A stretch of DNA of 23,186 nt from IMG/VR virus record IMGVR_UViG_3300009002_000522, positions 1 through 23,186 of that record; one strand, 5' to 3'. The stretch is from a virus. This document shows, in pieces, positions 8,237 through 15,950 of the stretch. Made by a program: the position numbers and the translations under genes. Position 1 is the stretch's first letter. Each line of letters begins with the position of its first letter. The notes beneath the pieces are model-generated. The model searched no databases and was not told the DNA's origin. It saw only the letters and a program-made list of their open reading frames with translations.

Positions 8237-9574
8237 TTATATATTTTGGAACCAATCGTTAAATTGAACTGGCATAAATTGTTTTATAGGTTTTTCTCTA
8301 CGTCTAGCGTATTGAACTGTAAAGTTTTTAAAGTCGTTAGCTTTATTTTTATAACTATCTTCGTCTTCATAAGCTTTATCTACATTTCTAAGGTATACTA
8401 ATAGCCTATTGTAATGATTGATTTCCCATTCGTGCATCCAATCTTTAGATGGAATTAATACCTTTTCTATTTTATAGGCTAGATCATTTTTAATTTCTTT
8501 TGGTAATATATTCATACTTTGAAAAGAAGGAAATCTTAAAATATTAACTGACATATAAAGCATTTCTTTAGTGCCTGCTTGTTTTCTCCAGCCAATTATC
8601 TTTTCTAGAAACTTATCTGTAGTCCAGACACTCAATGCGCTTAGAGTCATCATAATATGTACTGCTCTTATCTGAGGTGCCGCTAATAATTTAGTAATAT
8701 TTCTCTCCCATATATCCCAATCAAAGCCATCTCTAACAAATTCTTGATTTCTACCAAAAGATTCTGCACTAGTGTAAATATCGAATGCTTTAAATTTTTT
8801 TGCTGATTCTATTAATGTATTTAACCTATCTTCTGGCATTATAAGATTACTATTAACTGCAAAATCGAATGTATCATTATCACACATGTCCAATAGCTTC
8901 CAAAAAGAAGGTGACCTAGCAGGTTCTCCTCCTGATACTCTAAGTTCTTGTAATCCTCCTCTAATTGAAGGAAACCATTCAAAAAACTTCTTTATAAATT
9001 CGTTATCTTCGTTTTTATGTCCAAAAGGCATTGCATGAGAACCGTTATTAGCAAAAGTATGACCTCCTTTAGTTTCCATTCCTTTGTATGGACCATTCTT
9101 ATTAATATCTTGAGCCCAAGTAGAACTAAACTCAGCATTACAGTAACTACAAGCTAAATTACATAAGTTATCAAAAGCAAGTTCTACTGTTTTAGGAATA
9201 ACGTTATGGTCCCAAGGCTTATCTTTAATCTTAACTATTTCATCAGTAGTATATCTATGTGATTGGTATACTCTATCACTATATACATCTTTTTTACCTT
9301 TAGCAGCGTCTTCTACTCTCCAACAGTATCCACATTCTTTAGGTCTATCACCTTCAAGCATCTCTTTACGAGCAGTTTTTTTAAATTCTGTATTATGAAG
9401 GGCTGATGGATTGTTTTGCAGTTCCATTCTAGGTATATGGTGGGCTAAAGGATGGTGACATGATGCTGTTCGTCCATTACCTAACCATATCGATACATTA
9501 TACCACTTAGCAGCACAAAAGGAAGGTGAGATTGAATCTATTAGCTTTTTAGTTTCTTCTAAGCTTCTTGACAT
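8237..9574 (-). CDS. Radical SAM protein with modified (CHH) twitch region (copy 3)
   Basis: This 445-aa protein has FCAAKWYNVSIWLGNG at the N-terminus (Cys20). The paired cysteines of the CC subgroup are replaced by SCHHPLAHHIP (Cys39, His40, His41). CGYCWRVEDA (Cys81, 84) follows. The catalytic motif is CNLACSYC (Cys138, 142, 145), with SGGEPA at 214-219. A conserved ALHNTxxxKxxRxxMLxGxRPxxC stretch links it to the copies at 9559 and 11563. The C-terminus has YARRREKPIKQFMP. It overlaps the upstream gene by 16 nt. The Cys-to-His change suggests altered ligation of the auxiliary cluster, or its loss, compared with copies 4-6. Confidence 0.93.
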   Translation of the reverse strand: MSRSLEETKKLIDSISPSFCAAKWYNVSIWLGNGRTASCHHPLAHHIPRMELQNNPSALHNTEFKKTARKEMLEGDRPKECGYCWRVEDAAKGKKDVYSDRVYQSHRYTTDEIVKIKDKPWDHNVIPKTVELAFDNLCNLACSYCNAEFSSTWAQDINKNGPYKGMETKGGHTFANNGSHAMPFGHKNEDNEFIKKFFEWFPSIRGGLQELRVSGGEPARSPSFWKLLDMCDNDTFDFAVNSNLIMPEDRLNTLIESAKKFKAFDIYTSAESFGRNQEFVRDGFDWDIWERNITKLLAAPQIRAVHIMMTLSALSVWTTDKFLEKIIGWRKQAGTKEMLYMSVNILRFPSFQSMNILPKEIKNDLAYKIEKVLIPSKDWMHEWEINHYNRLLVYLRNVDKAYEDEDSYKNKANDFKNFTVQYARRREKPIKQFMPVQFNDWFQNI

Positions 9575-10929
9575 AACTTGTAAAATTGTTTAAGGTCAGG
9601 AAAAGCAGCATCAAATGATGTTCCTCTTCTTTTATCGTATTCTTGAGTAAAATTAAAAAAATCTTTACGGTTAATATTTAATTTACTGTCTTCATCCGTA
9701 TTATTATACATATGATCTACTAGCCTATTTAGCTGGTCGATTTGAGTTGCTGTTAGGCATTCATCTTTATCTAAACCTGAATCGTAATGACGTTCTTTAA
9801 TTAATATGTCAACAGATTCTTTAAACCTATCTTTCGATTTTATATCTAAGTTAGTTATAGCTAAGAATTCAGGATAACGTAAGTAGTTTGTCATAAACTG
9901 TACCTTGTCAAAATTTACGGTTTTATTATGTACCTTCCTTAATGATAAAAGATATCTTATAAAGTCACAGTACGTACCTACGCTAGTTAAATTAACTGTT
10001 GTCATATTGGCTACTAAAACGTTATTAGTCTCATTTAATATTCTTTCAAAATTCTTTTGCCATTTTTTATAGTTAGTACCAAATCGTATATATTCATTAG
10101 CTAGTCCAGTTGCTTCCCCGCTAGAAAAGACTTGTATTTCTTTTACCTTACCGTCTAGTTCGTTTAACTTGTAAATTAGCTTATCTATTAATGCATCTGG
10201 TACTAATAAATTAGTATTAACACAGAAGACTAATTTAGGATTAGGATTTTCTATAACTTTATCTATAACTTTCCAAACATCTTTAGAGAGTAAAGGTTCT
10301 CCTCCTGTAAGTCTCAAGGTATGTAACTTAGGAGCAAGTTCCGGCCACCATTTCCAGAAAGCTTCTACATAGGGATTATCTTCACTATATTTGTATGGCA
10401 TTTTATCTTGAGACTTAAACCAATTTAAATCGTTAAAATTAGTAGAAGTAGGGTACCCACCATGCTGCTCTATCTCTTGCATCCAAGAAGTAGATATATC
10501 AGGTGAACAGTAAGCACATTTTAACTGACAAGCACTGCTAAAGCTAATCTCAAGATAGCTAGGCTCTATATCAGCTGATTTTCGTTGAACTATTTCCTCT
10601 AGTTTAACTGTCGACATTTCATGAGCTGATTTGTATACTCTATCGCTTATATAGTCCTTCCCTAAGTCCTCTATTTTCCAGCAGTACTCACATTCAGAAG
10701 GTCTTTCTCCTCTAAGCATTTTTCTCATTTGAGACTTCTTATGCTTTGTATTGTGAAGAGCTTTAGGGTTTTCTAGTACTTCTTCTAAAGGTATTTTATG
10801 AGGTGTAGGATGGTGACAAGAATGATTATAACCTGTATGTAAGTATAAAGTTAACTGTGCCCATTTAGCTATACAGAAGCTAGGGCTTATTTCATTTAAC
10901 TTTTCTCTTATAGAATAAAATTCTTGCAT
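9559..10929 (-). CDS. Radical SAM protein with modified (CHH) twitch region (copy 2)
   Basis: This 456-aa protein has FCIAKWAQLTLYLHTGYN (Cys19), SCHHPTPHKIP (Cys38) and CEYCWKIED (Cys80, 83). The radical SAM motif is CQLKCAYC (Cys134, 138, 141), and TGGEPLLSKD has GGEP at 209-212. A block around 185-200 (NPYVEAFWKWWPEL) just before GGEP is shared almost unchanged with the gene at 11563, so these two are the closest paralogues. The C-terminal motif is KRRGTSFDAAFPDL. Its ATG overlaps the stop of the LamG-like gene by one base (TAATG), and it runs 16 nt into the next copy. The role is as for the other copies: SAM-dependent radical chemistry on an unknown substrate. Confidence 0.94.
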   Translation of the reverse strand: MQEFYSIREKLNEISPSFCIAKWAQLTLYLHTGYNHSCHHPTPHKIPLEEVLENPKALHNTKHKKSQMRKMLRGERPSECEYCWKIEDLGKDYISDRVYKSAHEMSTVKLEEIVQRKSADIEPSYLEISFSSACQLKCAYCSPDISTSWMQEIEQHGGYPTSTNFNDLNWFKSQDKMPYKYSEDNPYVEAFWKWWPELAPKLHTLRLTGGEPLLSKDVWKVIDKVIENPNPKLVFCVNTNLLVPDALIDKLIYKLNELDGKVKEIQVFSSGEATGLANEYIRFGTNYKKWQKNFERILNETNNVLVANMTTVNLTSVGTYCDFIRYLLSLRKVHNKTVNFDKVQFMTNYLRYPEFLAITNLDIKSKDRFKESVDILIKERHYDSGLDKDECLTATQIDQLNRLVDHMYNNTDEDSKLNINRKDFFNFTQEYDKRRGTSFDAAFPDLKQFYKLCQEA

Positions 10930-11576
10930 TATAATATTTTTCCTATCAAATTATAATTGTTTGTATAATCCCAAACTTGATAATCAGTTCTATTTACAAA
11001 ATCATATACTCCAGTAGAATTATATTTAAGCAACTCTTCTGTTGTATATGGTTTAATACTTAAAAATTCTTTAGTAACAAAAAACTGCTTAAGTTCTATT
11101 TCACTATAATTGAGATTAAACCCATTATGAGGAAAATTACCTGAGCCTAGTATAATATGAGATTCATCTGACTTTAATAACTCTTCATTTTCATCAAATT
11201 GAACTTCAATTATTACTTTTCCGTCTATGCTTAAGTCTAAAAAGTTTTTTTGTTTACTATACCTTATATAGAATCTATGAAAATCCTTATCTAAACTATA
11301 ATCCGAAAATTCGTAGTATGCTTTTTCTTCTCCGTTATTAACTGTCTTTATTATAAATAAAACATTATTATTTTCTTTCTCTATATCTAGACCTAAATAA
11401 TTTGGTAATCTTGAAAAAATAGTTCGTTTATCTGAGCCTTCTGATAGAAGTTTAAATTCTATGCCTAGAGTAAAGTCGTTGTCTCCTTGAAGAGAATTAT
11501 TTATATCTTCTTTACAGAGCCCGTGACTATATTTTTTAGGCCATACTATCCAGGGTTCACCTTTATTTATTATCAT
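10929..11576 (-). CDS. Stand-alone LamG/concanavalin A-like jelly-roll protein
   Basis: This 215-aa protein is predicted to be almost all beta-strand: DFTLGIEFKLL (34-44), then alternating strands including FHRFYIRYSKQKNFLDLSIDGKVIIEVQF, and a late SEIELKQFFVTKEFLSIKPYT segment. This resembles the LamG pattern (f.i...fk, w..i.i.y....l.lyidGk.v, .i...ri.n..ls..e). No signal peptide or enzyme motif is visible. Such folds bind glycans or proteins. It sits between the two most similar radical SAM genes, overlapping the upstream one by 14 nt and the downstream one by 1 nt. The LamG-like segments inside the two GT7-like enzymes upstream suggest a shared glycan target. The fold call is by pattern and not certain. 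Confidence 0.6.
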   Translation of the reverse strand: MIINKGEPWIVWPKKYSHGLCKEDINNSLQGDNDFTLGIEFKLLSEGSDKRTIFSRLPNYLGLDIEKENNNVLFIIKTVNNGEEKAYYEFSDYSLDKDFHRFYIRYSKQKNFLDLSIDGKVIIEVQFDENEELLKSDESHIILGSGNFPHNGFNLNYSEIELKQFFVTKEFLSIKPYTTEELLKYNSTGVYDFVNRTDYQVWDYTNNYNLIGKIL

Positions 11577-12948
11577 AGTAAAATTCTGCTAGTTCAGGAA
11601 AAGTTTTTAAAAAATTAGTACCTCTTCTTTTATCATGTTCATCCACAAATTTAACTAAATTGGATCTCTCTAATTTTAATTTATCTTCATCTATGTTAGA
11701 TTTACTCCAATCGTAAATTCTTTTCATTTTATTAATTTCTATGGTAGTAAATCCTAACTGAGTGTGATTAAATACAGGTGAACTTTTAAAGTACATAAGC
11801 TCAGCATTTGATCTAATAAGTTCTTTATGGCTGTCAGTTAATAGTTGAACTGTTTGATGATGAGGGTACCTTAAGTAAGATGTATCTAAATGAATTGCAT
11901 GCTTCCAATATCTCTTATCGTTAGCATATTCTTTTTTAAGTTTATATACTCCATCAATTAACTTATTGTAAGTAAACGGAGAAAACATATTATACGTAGA
12001 CATTAATACTACAGTAACTTTTGGAAGTTTATCTAATAGAGTATTTACATTATCCCAAAATTTATTGAATACTAATCCATTTCTAATATATTCTGCCTGT
12101 TCTCCCCATCCGTCTACTGAGGTAAATATAATAAACTCGTTTACTCTTTCTTCCTGAATTATTTTATCTACTTTTTCTACAAACTTGTTAAATAGGTTAT
12201 CCGGTATGCCGAGATTAGTATTTACTGAAAGGTTTAACTTGCGGTTAGGTTCTTTTGCTTCTAAAATAAAGTCTAATACTTTCCAGGTATCTTTAGAAAG
12301 TAGAGGTTCTCCTCCAGTTATTCTAAATGTATGTAAATCGTTATACAATTCAGGCCACCATTTCCAAAATGCTTCAACATAAGGATTATATTCTGATTTT
12401 AAATAAGGTATGTGTCCTTTTTTTTCTAAAGTATCTAACCTGCCAAATTTATCATCAGTTGGATAAGGACCTTTAGATCTTATTTCATCCATCCATTTAG
12501 AAGAGAACAAAGGACCGCAGTATGAACATTTAAAATTACAAGTATTAGAAAAAGATACTTCTACATACTTAGGGTTATAGTCCGAATTCCATGGTTTAGA
12601 AACTATTTCATCAAAGTGGTCCATAGACCATGGTTCTGATGATTTAAGTACTCTATCGGAAAATCTATCAGAATTATCTTCTACGTTCCAGCAGTAATCA
12701 CACTCTTTAGGTCTCTTGCCTTTGAGCATACTCATCCTTTGACGCTTCTTATGTCTTGTATTATGAAGCGCAGTAGGATTTATTTGTATTTCTTTAAGAG
12801 GTATTTTATGAGGAGCAGGGTGGTGACAAGAATGAGTAAGTCCATTATGTAAATGCATAGTAACTTGACTCCACTTAGCTATACAAAAGCCGCAGCCTAC
12901 ATTGTCAAGCTTATCCTTGACATCTTTAAAAGCTACAGGTAACTTCAT
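11563..12948 (-). CDS. Radical SAM protein with modified (CHH) twitch region (copy 1, first transcribed)
   Basis: This 461-aa protein is the first radical SAM gene of the array in transcription order. It has CGFCIAKWSQVTMHLHNG (Cys19, 22), SCHHPAPHKIP (Cys41) and CDYCWNVED (Cys83, 86). The catalytic motif is CNFKCSYC (Cys137, 141, 144), with TGGEPLLSKD having GGEP at 212-215. It shares NPYVEAFWKWWPEL and ALHNTRHKKRQR with the copy at 9559. The C-terminus KRRGTNFLKTFPEL is almost identical in pattern to that copy. It overlaps the upstream GT7-like gene by ATGA, tying radical SAM chemistry to glycosylation in one transcript. Confidence 0.94.
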   Translation of the reverse strand: MKLPVAFKDVKDKLDNVGCGFCIAKWSQVTMHLHNGLTHSCHHPAPHKIPLKEIQINPTALHNTRHKKRQRMSMLKGKRPKECDYCWNVEDNSDRFSDRVLKSSEPWSMDHFDEIVSKPWNSDYNPKYVEVSFSNTCNFKCSYCGPLFSSKWMDEIRSKGPYPTDDKFGRLDTLEKKGHIPYLKSEYNPYVEAFWKWWPELYNDLHTFRITGGEPLLSKDTWKVLDFILEAKEPNRKLNLSVNTNLGIPDNLFNKFVEKVDKIIQEERVNEFIIFTSVDGWGEQAEYIRNGLVFNKFWDNVNTLLDKLPKVTVVLMSTYNMFSPFTYNKLIDGVYKLKKEYANDKRYWKHAIHLDTSYLRYPHHQTVQLLTDSHKELIRSNAELMYFKSSPVFNHTQLGFTTIEINKMKRIYDWSKSNIDEDKLKLERSNLVKFVDEHDKRRGTNFLKTFPELAEFYYDNK

Positions 12949-14366
12949 AGTTCTATATTGAGCATTTTAGCCCATGGAGTAAAAACTTCTTCGCTAATTA
13001 ATTTATACTTTAATTGTTTTATACCGTCATCCTTGTAATTAATTTCATCTTGCTGCATACCAAGTACATATCTTCTTTCATTAGCAGCTGTAGTTTCACC
13101 TTTTACAAACTTACCGTCTACTATACCTTCGTCTTTATGAGGTAAGCATCTCATTCTACCTTCTACTCTATGAGGAATAATAGAGTTAGGAACTTTTAAC
13201 CTTTCTTCTTTAGTTTCTATATTAAAAGTGTCTAATTTAGATTTAGGATTATTAGCGTCATAATTTGTAATTAATCCATTTTCTGGGAGTTTAATATGTA
13301 AGTTTTTAACTTCTATAGGTTTAAGTGCTCTATCCCAAGAGTAAACTCTAGCAATATCTCCTTTAAAAAATTTATGAGTACTTTCTACAGATTCTGATGG
13401 GGAAGTTCCTAAATACATACTGTTAGTTCCGTACTTTTTTAACTTACCTGCAAATCTAAAAGGAGACGGGCTACCAAATCCACCTTTAGAGTCTACTTCA
13501 GTACCGTTTAAGTAAAGGTGGGATAAATGATTTTCTTCATCTAATACCGCTGTTAACCAGCTCCATTGATTATCGTATCTTTTAAGCCACATATAATTAT
13601 GTTTATTAAAAGAATTCCAGTAAGTTAAGGATAGAGCTCTAGAGTTATTGAATGAAAATCCATAATCATAACCAGGTATTCTTAAAATAGGGTACTCAAC
13701 ATATGCTCTTTTTTTATCTCCTATAAGGAATATTTTATTTTTATCTAATGTATGATATGCTCTTACTAACACAGATATAGTATGTGACTTAGAAGTAAGG
13801 TTTCTCATACTCATATCAAAAGGAAACTTTGCGTATGAATCTATACCATTAAAGTTAAGGTACTTCTGGTTAACATTGTCTATATCTAGCCAAGTATCGT
13901 TAGTAAGTCCTTCTTTATGGCATCTCCAAAAAAGATCATCGTCCTCCATACCCCAGTCCCAGTATCCGTTACTGTACCCATTTGTAGCTTCGACTTGTTC
14001 TTTAGTAAAAAGTACTGCTCCTCCAAAATATTCATGATATTTAAGTTTATAGTCCATTTGAGATATCTGAGTAGCTATATGTCTAGGTGCTTTTTCAGGG
14101 TATGAGTAGTCTGCTCCTCCGTCTTCTTCAGGTATCATATCTATATCATGCCAAACTATATAATCACACCCATCTTCAAATGCATATTTTGCTCCTATAT
14201 TTTTTGTTGCACCTCTATTGAACAGTTTATCATCTACTTGATGAACAATATATATCTGAAAGTCTATACCTTGGTTTTTAAGGTATTTACCTATTTTCGG
14301 TATGAATTCATGCATATGTAGCTCTCGATTCCTATAGGGAACACATACACCTAATTTGTGACTCAT
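12945..14366 (-). CDS. GT7-like beta-1,4-galactosyltransferase with inserted LamG domain (second copy)
   Basis: This 473-aa protein matches animal beta-1,4-galactosyltransferases. VPYRNRE (9-15) is the donor-site motif, FNRGATKNIG (49-58) matches FNRAKLLNVG, DIDMIP (74-79) is the DxD-type metal site, and YFGGAVLFTKEQ (113-124) and the GYWDWGMEDDDLFWR segment (134-148) follow the family. Residues about 165-395 are a LamG-like jelly-roll (LNFNGIDSYAKFP at start, FFKGDIARVYSWDRALKP near the end). After it the GT7 C-terminus resumes: GRMRCLPHKD (403-412), then NERRYVLG and DDGIKQLKYKLIS. His410 aligns with the metal-binding His347 of bovine B4GALT1, while the Met344 position is Cys407. It probably transfers a hexose from UDP-sugar; acceptor unknown. 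It overlaps both neighbours by ATGA. Confidence 0.85.
   Translation of the reverse strand: MSHKLGVCVPYRNRELHMHEFIPKIGKYLKNQGIDFQIYIVHQVDDKLFNRGATKNIGAKYAFEDGCDYIVWHDIDMIPEEDGGADYSYPEKAPRHIATQISQMDYKLKYHEYFGGAVLFTKEQVEATNGYSNGYWDWGMEDDDLFWRCHKEGLTNDTWLDIDNVNQKYLNFNGIDSYAKFPFDMSMRNLTSKSHTISVLVRAYHTLDKNKIFLIGDKKRAYVEYPILRIPGYDYGFSFNNSRALSLTYWNSFNKHNYMWLKRYDNQWSWLTAVLDEENHLSHLYLNGTEVDSKGGFGSPSPFRFAGKLKKYGTNSMYLGTSPSESVESTHKFFKGDIARVYSWDRALKPIEVKNLHIKLPENGLITNYDANNPKSKLDTFNIETKEERLKVPNSIIPHRVEGRMRCLPHKDEGIVDGKFVKGETTAANERRYVLGMQQDEINYKDDGIKQLKYKLISEEVFTPWAKMLNIEL
13182..13874 (-). other. LamG-like insertion within GT7-like enzyme (residues about 165-395)
   Basis: This coding segment is placed between the EDDD catalytic segment and the metal-binding His segment. 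The typical LamG opening (L.FNG.DSY) and closing (F.GdI.rVY.wDrAL...E) patterns are visible. Boundaries are approximate to about 10 residues. Confidence 0.7.
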
Positions 14367-15766
14367 ATCTTAGCTATTATATGGTGGTAATTCTTAACAT
14401 TTATATAGTCTAACTCTCTGTGTCTACAATTAGTAAGTCCGTCTTTTTCATAGTTAGTTCTATTATTCTTAGCTTTTTCTAAATATACTTCTTGGTTTTC
14501 TCTACTTTTCCAAGATACCCAATATCCGTCTTTATATCCATTTTCATCGTGGGGTAAGACTTTAAATTTACCTTTTTTTCTATGAGGAATAGGTAGCTTA
14601 GTATCAAAAGTTAATGAAGTAGTTGTAAACTCAGTATTTTTGGTATATCCATTGTTTTCGTTTCCTGATAAGTCTAATACCATATTCTGGTTAGTAAATT
14701 TAAGGTCATAATATATCTTCATATCATTTCTGTTAAAGAATTCAAATAAACTCTTATTTATATTCCCTGATAAGTCATATATTTCTTTCTTATCTAATAC
14801 TTTATCAAAAACACAAAAAGTATCAATAGATCCTTTAAACCAATTCGGTTTCTTTTCTCTTTCAGGATTACCGGCTCCTAAAAACATATATTTACTTTTT
14901 TGTACTTTATACAGATCGTCGTAGGTATTACTTCCTACTTTTTCTCCATTTATATAAAAGTTTATTTCTCTAGGTTCTACTGTGTTGCATATAGTAACTA
15001 TAGCGTTATAAGTACCTTTAGGTAAATTAAGAGAAGGTATAGATATAGAGTCTAAGTTTTTCTTCCAAAATTGGAATGAAAAGTTTCCAAAAGAGTTATA
15101 AGTAACGGTGGTATCAAAACCTGGTATCGACCATATACTATATTCATCTATTATCTCTTCCATATTAGTAGGAGTATCATCTACTGTAAATGAAGTATAG
15201 ATGGAAAAGTCTTTCAATGAGTTTACTACATTAGGAACTACTATATAACTATCTTTTCCATTAAACTGAAGAGCTCTGTCTACTCTTCCTCTTTGGGTTA
15301 CTATTTTAGTATCAAGGTTAATATGGTTCTCTCTACATCTTAAGAGTAAGTCATCATCTTCAAATCCCCATCCATCGTACATATTTGAATATCCGTTTAT
15401 CTGTCTAAATATATTAGAAGGAAATAATGTTACTCCACCGAAGTATTCGTCAAACAAAGTACGAGATACATCATCAGGTAAATCGAATTCTGTTATTAAA
15501 TGAGTAGGTTTAGATTCATACGTATAGTCTGCCTCTACAGGTAGCATATCTATATCATGAAATACTACGTAATCACATCCTAATTCTTCAGCCTTTAGAA
15601 AACCTATATTTAATAACTTACCTCTATTGAAGTCATCTCGATCACTTTGCTCAACTATAATGAGTTCGTAATCAATATTTAAATACTTAGTAATGTGTTC
15701 TCTAAAAGATTTAAGTTGATTAGGTCTGTCCCTATAAGGAACTATTAAACCTAATTTATGACTCAT
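14363..15766 (-). CDS. GT7-like beta-1,4-galactosyltransferase with inserted LamG domain (first copy)
   Basis: This 467-aa paralogue of the downstream gene has VPYRDRP (9-15), FNRGKLLNIG (46-55, very close to FNRAKLLNVG of B4GALT), HDIDMLP (70-76), YFGGVTLFP (108-116) and GWGFEDDDLLLR (132-143). A LamG-like jelly-roll of about residues 160-392 interrupts the domain. It starts at RALQFNGKDSYIVVP and has FYINGEKVG and WFKGSIDTFCVFDKVLDKKEI near its end. The GT7 fold resumes at KGKFKVLPHDENG, where His406 aligns with B4GALT1 His347 and Val403 stands at the Met344 position, then reads KDGLTNCRHRELD. Probable UDP-sugar transferase, cytoplasmic in the infected cell, substrate unknown. It overlaps the downstream gene by ATGA and the upstream 64-aa gene by 11 nt. 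Confidence 0.85.
   Translation of the reverse strand: MSHKLGLIVPYRDRPNQLKSFREHITKYLNIDYELIIVEQSDRDDFNRGKLLNIGFLKAEELGCDYVVFHDIDMLPVEADYTYESKPTHLITEFDLPDDVSRTLFDEYFGGVTLFPSNIFRQINGYSNMYDGWGFEDDDLLLRCRENHINLDTKIVTQRGRVDRALQFNGKDSYIVVPNVVNSLKDFSIYTSFTVDDTPTNMEEIIDEYSIWSIPGFDTTVTYNSFGNFSFQFWKKNLDSISIPSLNLPKGTYNAIVTICNTVEPREINFYINGEKVGSNTYDDLYKVQKSKYMFLGAGNPEREKKPNWFKGSIDTFCVFDKVLDKKEIYDLSGNINKSLFEFFNRNDMKIYYDLKFTNQNMVLDLSGNENNGYTKNTEFTTTSLTFDTKLPIPHRKKGKFKVLPHDENGYKDGYWVSWKSRENQEVYLEKAKNNRTNYEKDGLTNCRHRELDYINVKNYHHIIAKI
14591..15289 (-). other. LamG-like insertion within GT7-like enzyme (residues about 160-392)
   Basis: The segment is inserted at the same place as in the downstream paralogue. 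A second partial strand set (IYYDLKFTNQNMVLDLSGNENNG region, about 350-374) looks like the start of a LamG repeat or a linker. Boundaries are approximate. Confidence 0.68.
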
Positions 15767-15950
15767 TCTTCTTTTCGGGTTCTCCCTTTTCTAAAAATTC
15801 TGATAAATAATACTGGATTCTTTCTCCCCATTCTTCTTTATCTACTTCTTCAAACCATAGAACAAGAATAGCTAAGCTTTTAGATATTTTTTCTAGAGCT
15901 TGAACCTTACGTTCTTCAAGTAAAGCTTCTTCTACTTTATTTTGACTCAT
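15756..15950 (-). CDS. Small charged helical protein, unknown function
   Basis: This 64-aa protein reads as helical and acidic, with an amphipathic centre (ALEKISKSLAILVLWFEEVD, residues 18-37) and a Lys/Glu-rich tail. The central hydrophobic stretch is too short and charged at its edges to be a confident membrane segment. It overlaps the upstream GT gene by 4 nt and the downstream GT7-like gene by 11 nt, which supports a real, translationally coupled gene. No family is recognised. It could be an adaptor or a small regulator of the neighbouring enzymes. Confidence 0.6.
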   Translation of the reverse strand: MSQNKVEEALLEERKVQALEKISKSLAILVLWFEEVDKEEWGERIQYYLSEFLEKGEPEKKNES

